64,000 nt of DNA from Macrotis lagotis. Lineage: Eukaryota; Chordata; Mammalia; Peramelemorphia; Peramelidae. Positions 23,096 to 38,352 of this stretch are shown one piece after another. The position numbers and the translations under genes were made by a program. Location: the NCBI RefSeq assembly GCF_037893015.1, contig NC_133660.1, positions 288,521,078-288,585,077 on the forward strand. The letters run 5' to 3'. How positions within the stretch are numbered: the first letter of the stretch is position 1; the number at the start of each line of letters is the position of its first letter. Under the pieces are notes generated by a model. That model was not told the DNA's origin and did no database searches. It was given only the letters and a program-made list of their open reading frames with translations.

Positions 23096-26000
23096 TATGG
23101 ACTTCTGGCCTAGGTGGTGGAGAGAAGGGTAGAATTTTAATAAACTCTCCTTGTTTTCCCTTAGAATCAACATTAATCGAGCCTTTTAACAGATTTTGAA
23201 GCAACAGAACCCATAAGGGAATAGAGTAGAACATTTTCCAACAAGACCTGTCACAGGAGGGGAATGTGGGGGTTCCCAGGTTAGAGAATATATATCCAGC
23301 TCAGTGTGGTAGGAAGAAAATGGGAATAGACTGAGATCCATCACTGTAGAAAAGGATATACATGGGAGTAGGGTTGTGTGGTGGACTGGTAGAACTCCAT
23401 CCTAGAAACTCAAGATCCCATTCAGTCAGCACAGCTAATTTGGATGACCCAAACCAGATGATGGCTCATAGCATTCCTAGCCTAGAGCTTGTGGCATTAT
23501 CAGCAGGGATGATCTGGCATTTCTGGATAGCCCAGACACAGACCCAGACATCCTCCAACAACTGGGGAAATGAGTGGCTTATTTCCCTGATGCCAATGAC
23601 CAGAGAAAGAGTCTGGTATGTCAATCCTGGACATCCTAGGCCAGTGATTGAGCAACCCAACAAACAGCTCAGAGACTGCTCTAGATTTTACCAGCATTCC
23701 CATCAGCCCAGTGAGTGGGCAGCTAACACCCCCAGCATAGACAATCCAGAGAGAGAGAGAGCTTCAAGTATTTCCTACTGGTTGGGCCACTGAGCAACCC
23801 CTTGGAGTTCCTAATTTCTACTGCTCTTGGCCAGTAAGCAAATCTATAGGGCTCTCAACACTGAAAGTTTACTAGCCAGACCCCTCAGAAGGATAGATAA
23901 CAAATCCCAATTTTGGAAAGGGTTTCAGTGCAGCCTGGCCAGCCAAGTCACCAGAGTAAACCAACACCGTGCATGTAGGAATCCCCCACAAGGTGTCTGG
24001 GTCCCTGGGGGCTAGAGTGATTTCCAAACCTCAGTCCAGGCACTGGCAAAGACAGCTTGGAAGGGCAGAAGGAAAACTGCCATACTAGAATGAGATGGAC
24101 AGCAAAGGCCTCAGTTTATCCCCATCCTGGTTAATCAGAACCAGGTCTGCAGACCCAGTAGCTACTTCCAGAGCACTGAGCCCTCCAGGAAGGGGGTTGG
24201 AGGAGACTGCAGAGGTCTCTCTAAAGCAGCTCTGCTGCTTTACCAATACTCAGATCCATAGCACAGTCTGGGGTCCCATACTGCCATAGCATGGCAGAGA
24301 CCCTCCTCACAGTCCCAAGACAGAAGAGATTGCATGCAACTATCCACAGACCAGAGCATAGACCAGGAGAGCAGCCATTGAAAAAAACTGATGTCCCAAG
24401 GGAGTGAGGAACAGCTGAAAAAACCCTCAGAAGCTTGGGAAAGTGATTCTTCTACTTGGAAGTAGAGCTTCACCTTAACAAAGAGCTAAAACCAAGTCAT
24501 AGCTTAGGGAAATGAGCAAAGAACAGAAGAAAAATAAACTGACCATAAACAATTACTATGGTCCCATGGAGGATCAAAATACACACTCAGAGATGCCAAA
24601 GTCCAAACTTCTGTATCCAAAACCCTCAAGAAGAATAGAAATTGGTCTCAGGTTATGAAAGACTTCAAAAGAGATTTTTGAAAATCAAGTAAGAAAGGTA
24701 GAGGAAAATTTGGGAAGAGAGATGAGAGTGATTTGGGAAAATCATGAAAAACAAGCCAGAAGCTTGGTGAAGGAGATACAAAAAACTCCAGAGGAAAATA
24801 ACAACTTAAAAACCAATTTAGGTCAAATGAAAAAAAAAAACAGAGCAAAATGTCAATGTGGGGAAGAATATGTTTAAAAACAGAATGGGTCAGAATAAGG
24901 AGATAATAAAGCTCTGTGAAGAAATAATTCCTTCAAATGTAGAATGGAGCAAAGGGAAGCTGATGACTTTCTGAGATATCAAGAAACAATAAATCAAAAC
25001 CCAAAGTATGAAAGAAGAAAATGTGAAATATCTTATTGGGAAAACAATTGACCTGGAAAACAGATCCAGATCCAGGAGAGATAATTTAAAAATTATTGAA
25101 CTTAACATTATTGAAACCTAGACTTTATTTTTTCAAATGATTCTCCAGGAAAATTGCTCTGATATCATGGAAATAGATATTAAAAGAGAAATTGAGGCAA
25201 TTCACCAATCACCTTGTGAAAGAAATCCCAAAATGATAACTGCCAGAAATATTATACCAAAATTCCTGAACTACGAAGTAAAGAAGAAAAATATTACAAG
25301 CAGTAAGAAAGAAACAATTCAAATATCACGGAGCTATAGTTGGAATACCATAAGATTTACTGATATCTACCTTGAGGACTCTTAGGACTTGGAATATGAG
25401 ATTTGAAATGCAAAAGAGCTTATATTACAACTGAGAATCAACCACCCAGCCAAACTGAGCATCCCCTTCCAGGGAAAAGATGGATATTCAATGAAATAGG
25501 GGAATTTCAGACTTTCCTATGGAAATGACCAGAGTTGAACAGAAAGCCTGATTTTTAAATACAGGATTCAGGTGAAGCATAAAGAGGGGAGGGCAAATTA
25601 TTAAGGAATACAATATGTTTATATTCCTGCGTGGGGAGATGGTACTTATAATACTGATATGAACCTTCTCATTTACTAGGTCAGTTAGAAGGAACATATA
25701 TAAACAAGACACAGGAGGAGGGATGTGAATATGAAGTTATATTATAAAAATGAAGTTAATGGACAAGAAAGAAATGTACTTGGAGAAAAGGAAAGGAGAG
25801 GTAGAATGGAGTAAGATATTTCACATAAAAGAAGCAAGAAAAGTTTTTGCATTGGAGTGGAAGGGGAAAAGGGGAAAGGGAAAGGGAAAGAGTAAGCCTT
25901 CATCTTCATCAGAAGTGCCTCAGAGAGGAAATAACATACACACTCATTAGGGTATGGAAATCTATCTTATCCTAAAGTAAAAAGAAAGGAGAAAGGGATG

Positions 26001-28560
26001 AGAGTAATGGTATAGGGGGGGGGGGAGAAGGGGGTATAAGTGATAGAAAAGAGGGAATATTGTGGGACAGGTTAGTCAGATAAAACACACTGTTGAGGAG
26101 GAACAGGGCAAAAGGAGAAAGAGAATAGATTACAAAGGAGGGGGAGGAATAGAATGGAGAGAAATATAGCTAACAATAGAAACTATAGGAAAAGGAGATT
26201 GAAGCAACTTCTCTGATGAACTTATGATAAAGAATGTGATTTATCCCAAGAACAGAACTGAAGGTATGTGAATATAGACTGAACTAAACTGCTTTGTCTT
26301 TCACTTTATTTTTCTTGAGGTTTCTTTATTTTCCTGGGTGGAGGGGTGATTATATTTACTTTTACAACAGTACTATTATAGTAATTTGAAATATAATTAA
26401 ATAAAATATTATCATTCTCAATATCAGAATAAAACTAAATTGAAGGAATTAGAATTGGATAAACAAAACTTGCATTCTTTGCAGATATTGTGATTATATA
26501 CTTAGAAAATTCTAGAGATTCATGAAACAAAACTATTTGAAACAATTAGCAATATTAGGAAAGAAGCAGTATATAAAATAAACCCACATAAGTCATCTGA
26601 ATTTCTATATATTAGTAACAAGAAACAGCAGCAAGAAATAAAAAAAGAAATTCCTTTTAAAATAACCAAGGACAACATAAAATTCTTGACAGCCCAAGAA
26701 ACTATATGAAAACAACTATAAAACATTTTTGCACAAATAAAATCAGATCTAAACAACTAGGAAAATGTAAATTGCTCATGGTTAGGCTGAGCTAATATAA
26801 TAAAAAATGACAATTATATCTAAATTAAGTGATTTATTCAGTGTCATTAACAGTCAAACTTTCAAAAAATTACTTTTTTGTGATAGAAAAATTAGTAAGT
26901 AAATTCATATGGAGGAACAAAGGGTCAAGAATATCAAAGGAATTCAAGAAAAATGCAAACCTAGAAAAACCAGATCAAAAAAATGATAAAGCATCAGTCT
27001 TCAAAATTATTTGGCACTAGCCAATAAATAGAGTAGTAGATCAGTGGAATAGATTAGGTACAAAAGAAAAAGTAGTAAATGACTATAGTAACCTGCTGAT
27101 AGGTTTGATAGCCTGAATGTTCCAGCTTCTGGAATAAGAACTCAGTCTGTGATATGAACTGCTGGGAAAACTGGAAAATAGTATGGCAGAAATTAGGCAT
27201 AGACCAACATCTCACATGCTATATCTAGATAAAGTCAAAATAGGTTCAGGATTTAGACATAAAAGGGTACATCAAAAGCCATTTAGTAGGATAAGGAATA
27301 ACCTCTCCGACCTATCCTAATGGGGAACAGTTTATGACCAATGAAGAAAGAGAGAACATTATAAAATGGAAAATGAATAATTTTGATTAAGTTAAATTTA
27401 ATCTTTTTTTGCACAAATAAAACCAATGCAACCAAAATCACAGGGAAGGTATAATCTGGGAAACAATTTTTACAATTAATGTTTATAACAAAGGACTCAA
27501 TTTTAAATTATATAGGGAACTGAATGAAATTTGTAAGAATACAAGTCATTACCCAATTGATAAATTGCCAAAGAAAATGAAAAGGGAATTCTCTGATGAT
27601 GAAATACAAGCTATTTTTAGTCATTCAGTCAATCTAAATAATTATTGATTAGAGAAATACAAATTAAGACAACTCTGAGGTACCACCTCACACCTATCAT
27701 ATAGGTCAACATGACTAAAAAGAAAAATAGTCAATTTTTGATGGGATGTGGAAAAACTGACTACTAATGCATTGTCTGGGAGAGTTGTGAACAGATCCAG
27801 ACTTTCTCATGAAAAATTTGAAATTATACCCAAATGACAATAAAATTATTCATACTCGTTGATCCAGCAATACCACTAATAGATCTATATCCTAAAGAGA
27901 CCACAAGCAAGGGCAAAAACCCCACATGTACACAAATATATTTAGCAACTCTTTTCCTAGAGGCAACAAATTGGAAATGGAGAGGATGCCTATCAATTGT
28001 GGAGTGACAACAAATAGTGGTATATTTATGTGATGGAACTTCATTGTTGTAAAAGAAATCACGAGATTTGATTTTAGAATAGCCTGTAATGACTTGCATG
28101 AACTGATGCAGAGTTAAGTGAACACCAGTAAAAGGATATTATACTCACTAAGAGCAACATTGGGAGATGATCAGCTATGATGGACTTATTCATTTCAGCA
28201 ATACAATAATCAAAGACAATTCTAAAAGACATTATAGAAAATACCATTTATATCAAGAAAAGGAACTTTAGAGTTTGAATGTAGACCAAACTATCTTCTA
28301 TTTTTAAAAGTTGTCTGATATATTTTATCTTTCTTTTCTTTCTGAATTGTTTTCCATTTGGATTTGATTCTTCTTTCACAATATGATTAAAATGGATTGT
28401 GTATACACATATGTAAGTTCAGCTTATCTTAAATTGCTTTCAGTCTGGTGGAGGGACAGGAGAAGGAAGGAGAGAAAAATGCAAAACACAAAGTCTTGCA
28501 AAAAAAAATGATTGTTGAAGACTATCATTGCATGTAGTTGGAAAGCTAAATAAATAACAT
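23096..28560 (+). mobile_element. L1-lineage element with ORF1 but no front of ORF2 (HAL1-like)
   Basis: A 5'UTR-like, GC-richer part (23096-24480) is followed by ORF1 remnants (24480-25480, coiled-coil-like lysine/glutamate-rich) and a purine-rich stretch with an 11-base G run at 26015-26025. From about 26390 the sequence is the rear of ORF2 and the 3'UTR, ending at a degenerate A-rich tail near 28555. The endonuclease and the front of the reverse transcriptase are missing. HAL1 elements are L1 relatives with ORF1 but no ORF2. A chance join of two L1 pieces is the alternative. All frames are broken. Confidence 0.6.
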
Positions 28561-30598
28561 TTAATTTAAACAATTGCTAAATGCATGTGAGGGATGTGAG
28601 GCAAAAATACTATATCCCCTATTCTCACCAGAAAAGAACATCTACAAAAGTAAAATAATAGGATGGTCATAAAAAAAATTAAAAATCCATGTAGAATAAA
28701 GTACTAACAACACTTAAAGATTGGCCTTGTATGGGAGATTGCACTGGAGGAGAAATTTGAAGGTAGCTTGGGATTTCAAGAGGCCTTGGGGATGGAGAAA
28801 TTTCTGATGTGTGAGGCATCCTGTGAAGAAGTTTAGGTGAGAGATGAAAAGTGAGGGTCAAATAGCACCAAGATCAACATGAATCAAATTTAAAATCTAC
28901 ATTTGATTGGTTATAATTATACACATAGATCTTTGGTAAAGATGAGTAATATACTAAGGATCATGGGACTAAAAGTGTAAGCAAAAACAATACAATCACT
29001 AACTCAATGAATTAATATTTTACTTAGGAAAATAATACACAAACTTTCAATTAAGAGCAAACTATGTTAAAGCAGAAGACAATACAACAAAATGAAGTAT
29101 TAAAAAAAGAGAAAACCTAATCCCACAAATCATTCCCTTATTTTTGTCTGAAATAACTTCTCCAATTTTTCAAGTACTCCTAGAGCTAGATCTTAGTTAT
29201 CTGCTACATCCTTGGGAAGATAAAATGGTTAGATGTATTCTATATTTGAATTTCTTACTCTCAAGGAATTTAAAGTTTCATAGATGAAGAAGACAGAAAG
29301 ATAACATTTATATCTAATAATTCTGAATAACTTTGTTAGAGAAATACATATAATATGCTATATTTAATCAGAAGTAAAATATCAGGAAGGCTGTGTATGC
29401 TGTGACAAGGACTTTTGACTTGCTAAGGAGAAGGCAGAGACTAGTGTCTCCCTGGGACTTTGGAACTCTGAGCTACAGTAAGACTCACAACAATGGAGCA
29501 TCTGAACTAAGTCAGTTATCAATGTAAAGATGAACTAAGATGGGCATTTGGAGACCATTCTACCCTGGAGAGGTGAACTGGAACATTAGGAATGAACCAT
29601 ATCAGAATTACAAAGCAAATTACCTTGTGGGTCAGGTTTGTGAGTATATATTGTTCTTCTGGTCTAAGTAAGGTAGGGAGACCCAGATTAATTTTTTTTA
29701 AATGATCAAAAAATGTGATTCTAAAGATAATTAAGATAAAGCCTCTTTCCTTATTAGTCTTCCATTCAAGTGTAGCACTTTTATTTGTTATTCACCAAAC
29801 AGTATTTAATTCCCACAAAGAATGATTGCTCCAGGATTAGGATATGACCAAAGTTTTAATATTAACCATCAAGAACACTTTCTTGTGTTCTTACATTGAG
29901 TAGTCAAGTAGGAGATAAAAGTAATTCAAATAAAAGCCAATTCCTAACCACAGTGAAAACAAACTATTCGCACTCCAATAAGCCTGAGGTTCATTGTCCA
30001 ACAACTGTGGACAATGGAAAATTGGACATATAGAATACAGTCATAGTGGCATGGCTGTTCAGAAACACATTTAGTTTGCTAACCCATTTCTCAGACTGAT
30101 CGGAGTACTTTTGACTCTGACTTTCTAAGATTATGATCATGCAAATCATTCCCTGAGTACAAGTTGTCTGCTAGAATATTTAATCACTAGGCTACCTGAA
30201 GCTGTTCCTATTCTGAACTCATTTCCCCAGATTTCCTCCTTACACACTGAAGTCTAATGCAGAATGTTCTCTGTCCCCATTCACGGAACTTCTTCTTTGT
30301 TAGCTATGATGTTTTCCCTTTGTCAAGTTATATTAGAGAACATTGTTAACTAATTACAAGGAATGAAAAATAAAGAAATCCACATAAACCCCTCTTGTGC
30401 CTGGAAACTAGGAACACATTCTTCCTCAAGAATGGGGTTTTTCTTCCATTACAAGATCCCTCTTCAAATGCTAGTTTACTCAACATTTCTCATGGTTGTC
30501 TCCTGACTCCATGATTTTTTTTTTTTTTTGAGAATCTTTTCTCACTTTTTAAGAGACAACTGAAGGAGAATGGGGTGCCTTTGAATTCCTTCAAGTAA

Positions 30599-32087
<1,489 letters not shown>

Positions 32088-32749
32088 AAAACAGTAAGAG
32101 AAAGAGTGCAGATTGAATATGGAATTTTGTTGAAGGTCTGAGGTACTCATTGCCTCTCCTAATTGCTTTACCACCTTCTCTAATGTCATCCACTTATCTA
32201 TGAGAAATCAATTCATGAAGGATCCCTTGAACAATTCTCAAGGCCTACTGCATAACTAAAATTGGAAAATCTGAAAGAGGTAGAAAATGCATGATACAGA
32301 ATGTTTTCACTGGTTATTATGGTAGGTTCAATGAAGGTGGTGACAACTGAACTGAATTTTTAAACAGAAATACATTTTAAACAGGCAAGTTAGTTAATGG
32401 TTATATCTGGCATATTAAAGCGGAAAGATGACAAAGTGAGAAATCATAATTTGTTTCTTTAAATTAATCCTTCTATAATCATATAGAATTAAGCAATGAA
32501 ATTTGGTTGCCCAATTCCTTACCCTTGTGTAATGACTGCAATCCATTCTCAAATGAATTTATGAATCAACACAGATTTCTGGGGACTTCTATGATGCATC
32601 TAAGTTGAAATGAAATGGAACAGTTGTACAAACTCAATATTTTGATACTATATTTTTATTTTTAGTCAAAGCATCAACTGTTATATTCACTTTTAGGTTA
32701 GTTGTTGTGTTACCTTAACTTTCTCACTCTTATATTCTTTCATTTTTTT

Positions 32750-32902
32750 TTAGTTTTTTTTTTTTTGCAAGGCAAATGGGGTTAAGTGGCTTGCCCAAGG
32801 CCACACAGCTAGGTAATTATTAAGTATCTGAGACTGGATTTGAACCCAGTTACTCCTGACTCCAAGGCTGGTGCTTTATCCACTACGCCACCTAGCTGCC
32901 CC
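32750..32902 (-). mobile_element. WSINE1-type SINE in unit 2
   Basis: Poly-T leader, GGCAAATGGGGTTAAGTG, CACACAGCTAGGTAATTATT, TACGCCACCTAGCTGCCCC. It lies just beyond the 3' end of the OR pseudogene; the sites at 14715 and 56710 are empty. Confidence 0.92.
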
Positions 32903-32919
32903 TCATTTTTTAATTTTTT

Positions 32920-34031
32920 TCAAAGACAGACATTTGCTTCTTGGAAAAAAAATGTAATTTTGATTATCTTACCCAATGCATTCTTGATTTTCATGTTCCT
33001 CCGACTATAAATAATAGGGTTCATGAATGGAGGCAATATTGTGTAGGTCATTGAAATCAGAATATTCTGAACCAATGAAGTGTCTGATATAGGTCCAGAG
33101 ACTGAGAGCACAGCAGAAATAAGAAGTAAGAGGAGGATAATCAACTGTGGTGAAGATGTGGATAAGGCTTTGTAACGTTCTTCCACAGAAGGCATTTTAA
33201 ATACAGTGGAAAAGATAAAAGTATAGGATATAATTTAAAAAACAAAGCAGAAGAAAATCAAAATTGAACTTGTGGCAAGGAGTACATACTCGGTATCATG
33301 AACCTCAGAATTTGAAATTCTGTTTTTAATTTTTTTGCAAGGCAATGGGGTTAAGTGGCTTGCCCAAGGCCACATGGCTAGGTAATTATTATGTGTCTGA
33401 GGCCGAATTTGAACTCAAGTACTCCTGACTCCACAGTGCTCTATCCACTGTGCCACCTAGCTGCCCCAGAATTTGAAAATTTTAAGACATGAGGGATATC
33501 ACAAAAAAAATTGATTGATCATATTGAATCCTGAGAAAGGCAAATGGACCATATTTCCTGTATGGAGACTGATTAGACAAGCTCATTGACCCATGAACTA
33601 TCTGCCACCCAAAGACAGCGGAGTTGTGTCATGGTGACCCCATAGTGCAAGGGGTGGCTGATGGCCACCTAGTGGTCATAGGACATAACCACGAGTAAAA
33701 CAAATTCTGTTGCAAAAAAAGAAGAAAAAAAAGAAAACTTGAGCAGCACAAGCAAGAAGAGAAATGGATTGAATGCCTGTCAGGGAATTCAAAATGAATT
33801 TTGGAATTGTCACTGAGATGCAGCCAAAATCTAATAAGGATGAGTTGCTCAGAAAAAAAAATACATTGGAGAATGAAGTTGTGGGTCAGTTAAAATGGCA
33901 GTGATTGTAAGGAGATTCCCCATCAGGGATGCAATGTATATCAGCAAAAAAAGGATAGCATGAACCTGTAGCTCATGGATGCTGGACAACTCCATAAGGA
34001 AGAATTCCATGATGATGGTGCAGTTCCTCAT
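32920..34031 (-). pseudogene. OR14 pseudogene, unit 2, split by a SINE
   Basis: Second degenerate paralogue of the intact receptor. The start ATG at 34031 opens a good N-terminus (MRNCTIIMEFFLMELS, then GNLLTITAI and LHSPMYFF), which loses frame in an A-run near 33857. The DRY region reads MSYDH followed by a TAG (33671-33669). A SINE at 33318-33466, flanked by a 12-bp target-site duplication, splits the exon in the loop-2/helix-5 region. The last third is readable again from 33195: KMPSVEERYKALSTSSPQL, ILPPFMNPIIYSRRNMKIK, with an R replacing the usual L of YSLRN. The broken start region and C-terminus still align well with the intact copy, so inactivation is more recent than the family split. 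Confidence 0.93.
33318..33466 (-). mobile_element. WSINE1-type SINE inside the OR pseudogene
   Basis: Perfect 12-bp target-site duplication CAGAATTTGAAA at 33306-33317 and 33467-33478. Units 1 and 3 are uninterrupted here. Confidence 0.96.
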
Positions 34032-34779
34032 ATCTTCTGGGTTCCTGTAATTCTTGAAATAATGTGAGTAGAAGATGTTAAATTCTAAAATGAGAGCATA
34101 GAAACACTTTATGACATTGAAAAGTTATTAAGAAGTCCATTTTTAGCATTTTAGAGAGGGAATCAAAACATTTTAAAAGGTCTTACTTTTATTAGGTTGT
34201 GCCTTTTATAAGGTATATACTTATGCACAGTCGAGATATGTTATGCATCTTCTAATAATACTACTTCATGTGATGCATAATTTTATTAAAGGAAAAATAT
34301 TATTTAGCCTTTATTAAAAGGAGAAAAGAGTGAGAAAAGAGTAAAAATCTCTCCTGGAAATTCAGTGATACCAAGTAATAATAGTCTCAGTGGTGTGAAG
34401 AACTGAGAAGGTAAATGATTTGACCAGAGACACACAAAAGAATTTCTGTCAGAGTCTGGATTTGAATCTATGTCTCTCTTTCTACAACGTCATTTCCTTA
34501 GCTACTGTCATGGTGCCTGTTAAAGAAGAAGGATAGTGATAATATAAATTATTATGACATTTAGCAACAATTATTAAGACAAAACATGTTCACAATAATT
34601 TAGAGCTTTCAGAACACTTTCTCTAATGAAATTCTTTTAGTGAGTACTTACCTATAATCCTGAGAGAAGGACAGAGTATATCTTATCCTGTTTCAATAAA
34701 AATTTATACATATTATGCCAATCTGCTGATTTGAAGTTCCTTGAACTAGAGGTGGTGTCTTATGTAGAAAAAAACAATA

Positions 34780-34970
34780 AGAATAATGGTTAATATTTTT
34801 CTGGCATGATTTCGTAAAATATTTTACAAATATCCTGTTCATGGATCAGACAAATTCTATGAGCTACTACAGGTATTCTTACCCATATTATGGATCAGAA
34901 ATTGAATCTCACAGAGGTTAAATGACTTGACCTCAGTTACACAACTACTGTACTCTAGAGAAAGGATTTA
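34780..34970 (-). mobile_element. MIR, copy in unit 2
   Basis: Orthologous to 16497-16695: TTATGGATCAGAAATTGAAT, AAATGACTTGACCTCAGTTA. Confidence 0.75.
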
Positions 34971-36646
34971 GATTGCAGTTTGCACCAAAAGAAAAATTGA
35001 AAGATGAAATTTCTCCCCCAAATAAGCCCAGTACTCGAGCATAGTTGTGACATTTCTCCTTTCAAAAGTATATATTTTTCTTCTCCAAATCATAGATGCT
35101 AGATTGCTTCCGTGGGTTACCTTTATTCTTACTAAATTTATTCTGTTCTCATATGTTCTCATATGAAGGGCAAATGAAGTTGAAACTTTAACTTGTGAAG
35201 CTACTACATTTGCTAAAATATTTTTTCAACATTAGTTGACTGTAAATATACGACCTGTTATCCTTTGGAGAAATGCTTTCTGAAGTCCCCAGAGGAAAGA
35301 AAATTATGAACCTCCTCTTATTAACAATAGATTCTCTGACCTTTCTCCTGAGCATAATTAGGTGAAGTAGAGGAACTTTAATTAATAGCATGGAGAATGG
35401 AATTCACCCTTTCACCTTATATGGTCCATTAGGAAATCTATAGTTCATGTAATAAATGTAGTTCATTTAGTCTTGAATCTTGTCCAAAATGCAAGTCCAT
35501 TTAACTAGATTTCTTTCATGTGTATTTTAGAGGAGAGATTTAGGTCTTCACTGGGGAAAATATTGAGTATACTGAGATGTTCATATCTCTATATCTATCT
35601 GTTGTGTACATTTATAAAGATCTCTGTATACCATGCAATTATTTCACATTTGTAACAATAATGAACCTTTAAAGAGGAATATCAACCTTAATTTTCTTAG
35701 TATCTCTATGTATGTTTGTATATAAGCATGTATGATAATACCAATGAAATTTTAATAGGTAGATTTCTGATAAAAACAAATGTATATAAATATATACAAA
35801 ACATTCAGGAATTATTGGAATAAAAATAGGTCTATTGGGTGGAAACTACCAAACTATTTTGGCTATGTGAAAACATTGGTCAAATTCATTAAACAGGGAA
35901 TATCATGATCAAATCTGTGTTTTGTCAAGGCCAATATGATAATTGAATGACAGATAGAATAGAATGGGAAGCAACAAGGAAGGAAAAACAAATAGAAGAA
36001 TAATGCAGTAGAAATTTAAAGTCAGTAACACTCTCCTCAAGCAACAGACATTGTATTGGAATTGCAAAACAATTGGATTTACAAAATAAGCAAAAACAGA
36101 AACAAAAAAATCAAATTCAATGTATGTACACAGCTAATGATATGAAAATATATGTAAATGTTTGTATATAGAGTTATACATACATGCCCCAACAGATATG
36201 CATATATGTATATGCATTAATTAGAATCATTTGCCACATTTATATATGTTTATATACATTTTTATATACATATGCACCTATAGAGGATATGTGTTCCTAA
36301 TTATATATATGCATGTTTAATATATAAGCTTGTATGTTGATATCTATACATTTTATGAGATTTTTGAAAATAAGAATTCCTAAATAAAAACAAAATACTG
36401 GACTTAAAACACATATGCATAATATGATATGATATATGAAGTATGATATATGATGTCTATAATTCTTTTATCTCTCTATGATATTTACATATATGTTAAA
36501 GGTTCAGGTAATCAAATATTGTATTTAATCCCTCTGTCTGTGTGCATACCTACACAAACACACACATTCACATATATTACATACGTTTGCCCCATTAGGG
36601 AAGATTTCATGAGATTGCCTTCCTGTTTGATGGTGAGAAATAGCAT

Positions 36647-36813
36647 GAGGATAGGGGTGGCGTAGTGGCATAGTGGATAAAGCACCGGCTCTGGAGTCAA
36701 GAGTACCTGGGTTCAAATCCGGTCTCAGACACTTAATAATTACCTAGCTGTGTGGCCTTGGGCAAGCCACTTAACCCCGTTTGCCTTACAAAAAAAACTA
36801 AAAAAAAAAAAGA
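36647..36813 (+). mobile_element. WSINE1-type SINE in unit 2
   Basis: Perfect AGAAATAGCAT duplications at 36636-36646 and 36814-36824, with a long A tail. Empty in unit 1 (about 18830) and unit 3 (about 60108). Confidence 0.94.
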
Positions 36814-37469
36814 AGAAATAGCATAAGCACTTCTGAATTAACAGATTTAGTAGCTTTCTAACCCTAACTTTTTGCTTGACAGGATTAGTAGCAGCCAATT
36901 CCTGGGGAATTGGTCCCCTAATGTGAGTGGTTATTGGGGAAGGTACCAAGAGGGATGTTCCTGTCATATTTATCTCAATTTCTATAAATATCTATAACTG
37001 ATATATATGCATAGATATATGTATAGACCAAGAACTAGAAATTATAGCATTTTTAATTAAAACAGAGTTTGATAAGAAGTTATTTCATTGATATAGGGAA
37101 ATTCTGTTGAAATGAAAAAAATCTGCCTTGATCATTGCAGACTCCACCTGCTGTCTTATTTTTGTCTTAGGGTTCTGTCTATGCCACTTAGAATTTTTAA
37201 TCACATTTCCAGCACAATAATTAGCTTGTGGAAGAGTTAAAAGTTGAAACCAAAATTTCCTAATTCCAAGACCTCAACTAGACCACATTGTATCTGTATC
37301 TCTCTATCTTTCCTCATCTGTTTTTCTTATTTTCTCCTATATTTTTATCTTTCTATATAGATCTCTATTAATTTCATCACACAATTGTAAAATATGCTCA
37401 TATATGTATAAATACAAAATACTTTCATGAATGTATGCTTTCATATAGACTTTTATATAAAATCAACAT

Positions 37470-37780
37470 ATTGGAGGTTTGTTAGATCTCTAAGCATTCC
37501 TAACTACTATTCCATTTAAAGTTTAAAATGTTAGAATTTTTAGGTATTTTAGGACAATATTATTAAAATGTCTTCCTTCCATTCTTATAGAGGATTATTG
37601 TAATAAATCTCAATAGAACAATTCACTGTGCAATGGACTAGTTACCATTTGATGTGTTGTGATGGACTAGTTTTGCTTCAAATTGAACACATAAACTTAA
37701 TAATGATTAAATAAGTTCATGAGTTATATTTTTCTGATTTAACTTGAACTTCTCAAAAAACCCAACTACCACTGACATAA
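37470..37780. other. No gene seen
   Basis: AT-rich spacer between the end of unit 2 and the L1 block. Nothing recognised. Confidence 0.5.
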
Positions 37781-38352
37781 TTTTATTGAGAAAAACAAAA
37801 TAAAACAAAAATGTAAATTTAAAATTTAAAAGGAAAGAATATTATATCTAATTTTTTCATTTATTTCATTTTTGTCATTTACTTTCAAAAACTTTTCAGC
37901 ATTCATTTTTTTGCAGACTTTTGAGTTCCACATTTTTCTATCATTCTCTCTGTTCTCTTCCCCTTTCCATGGCAGTGAGCAACCTAGTACAGGTTATACA
38001 TGTACAATCCTATTTTATATTTCCATATTAGTCATATTGTGAAAGAAGTTGTAGAATTAAGGGGGGGGACTATGAGAAAGAAGAAAAAACATGAAAGAAG
38101 TTTTAAAAAGTTGTATATCTTATGTTTTGCTCTGCATTTAAGATCCAGAGTTTTTCTTTGGATGTGAATGAAATTTAATTTGAGGTCTCTCATCATTGAC
38201 CTTGATCATAGAATTGCAGAGAGGAGCTGTGCCCAACACATTTGATTATCTCACAATGTTACTGTTAAGAAGTATAGTGTTCTCCTGGTTCTACTTACTT
38301 CAGTATTGGTACATGCAAATCATTCCAGTCTATCATGAATTTTGACCACTTA
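37780..38352 (-). mobile_element. L1 3'UTR fragment, older subfamily
   Basis: Resembles 50925-51235: TTTCAAAAACTTTTCAGCAT, CCATGGCAGTGAGCAACCTA, AAGAAGTTGTAGAATTAAGG. A 3'UTR-type L1 remnant on the minus strand. Confidence 0.65.

Noticed and set aside
23362-23793. 143-codon plus-strand frame as a novel protein
   Set aside because: It lies in the L1-type 5'UTR region upstream of ORF1 and shows no domain.
20900-28560. A single full-length L1 with twin-priming inversion
   Set aside because: The strand order and the ORF2 parts present on each side do not fit one inverted insertion.
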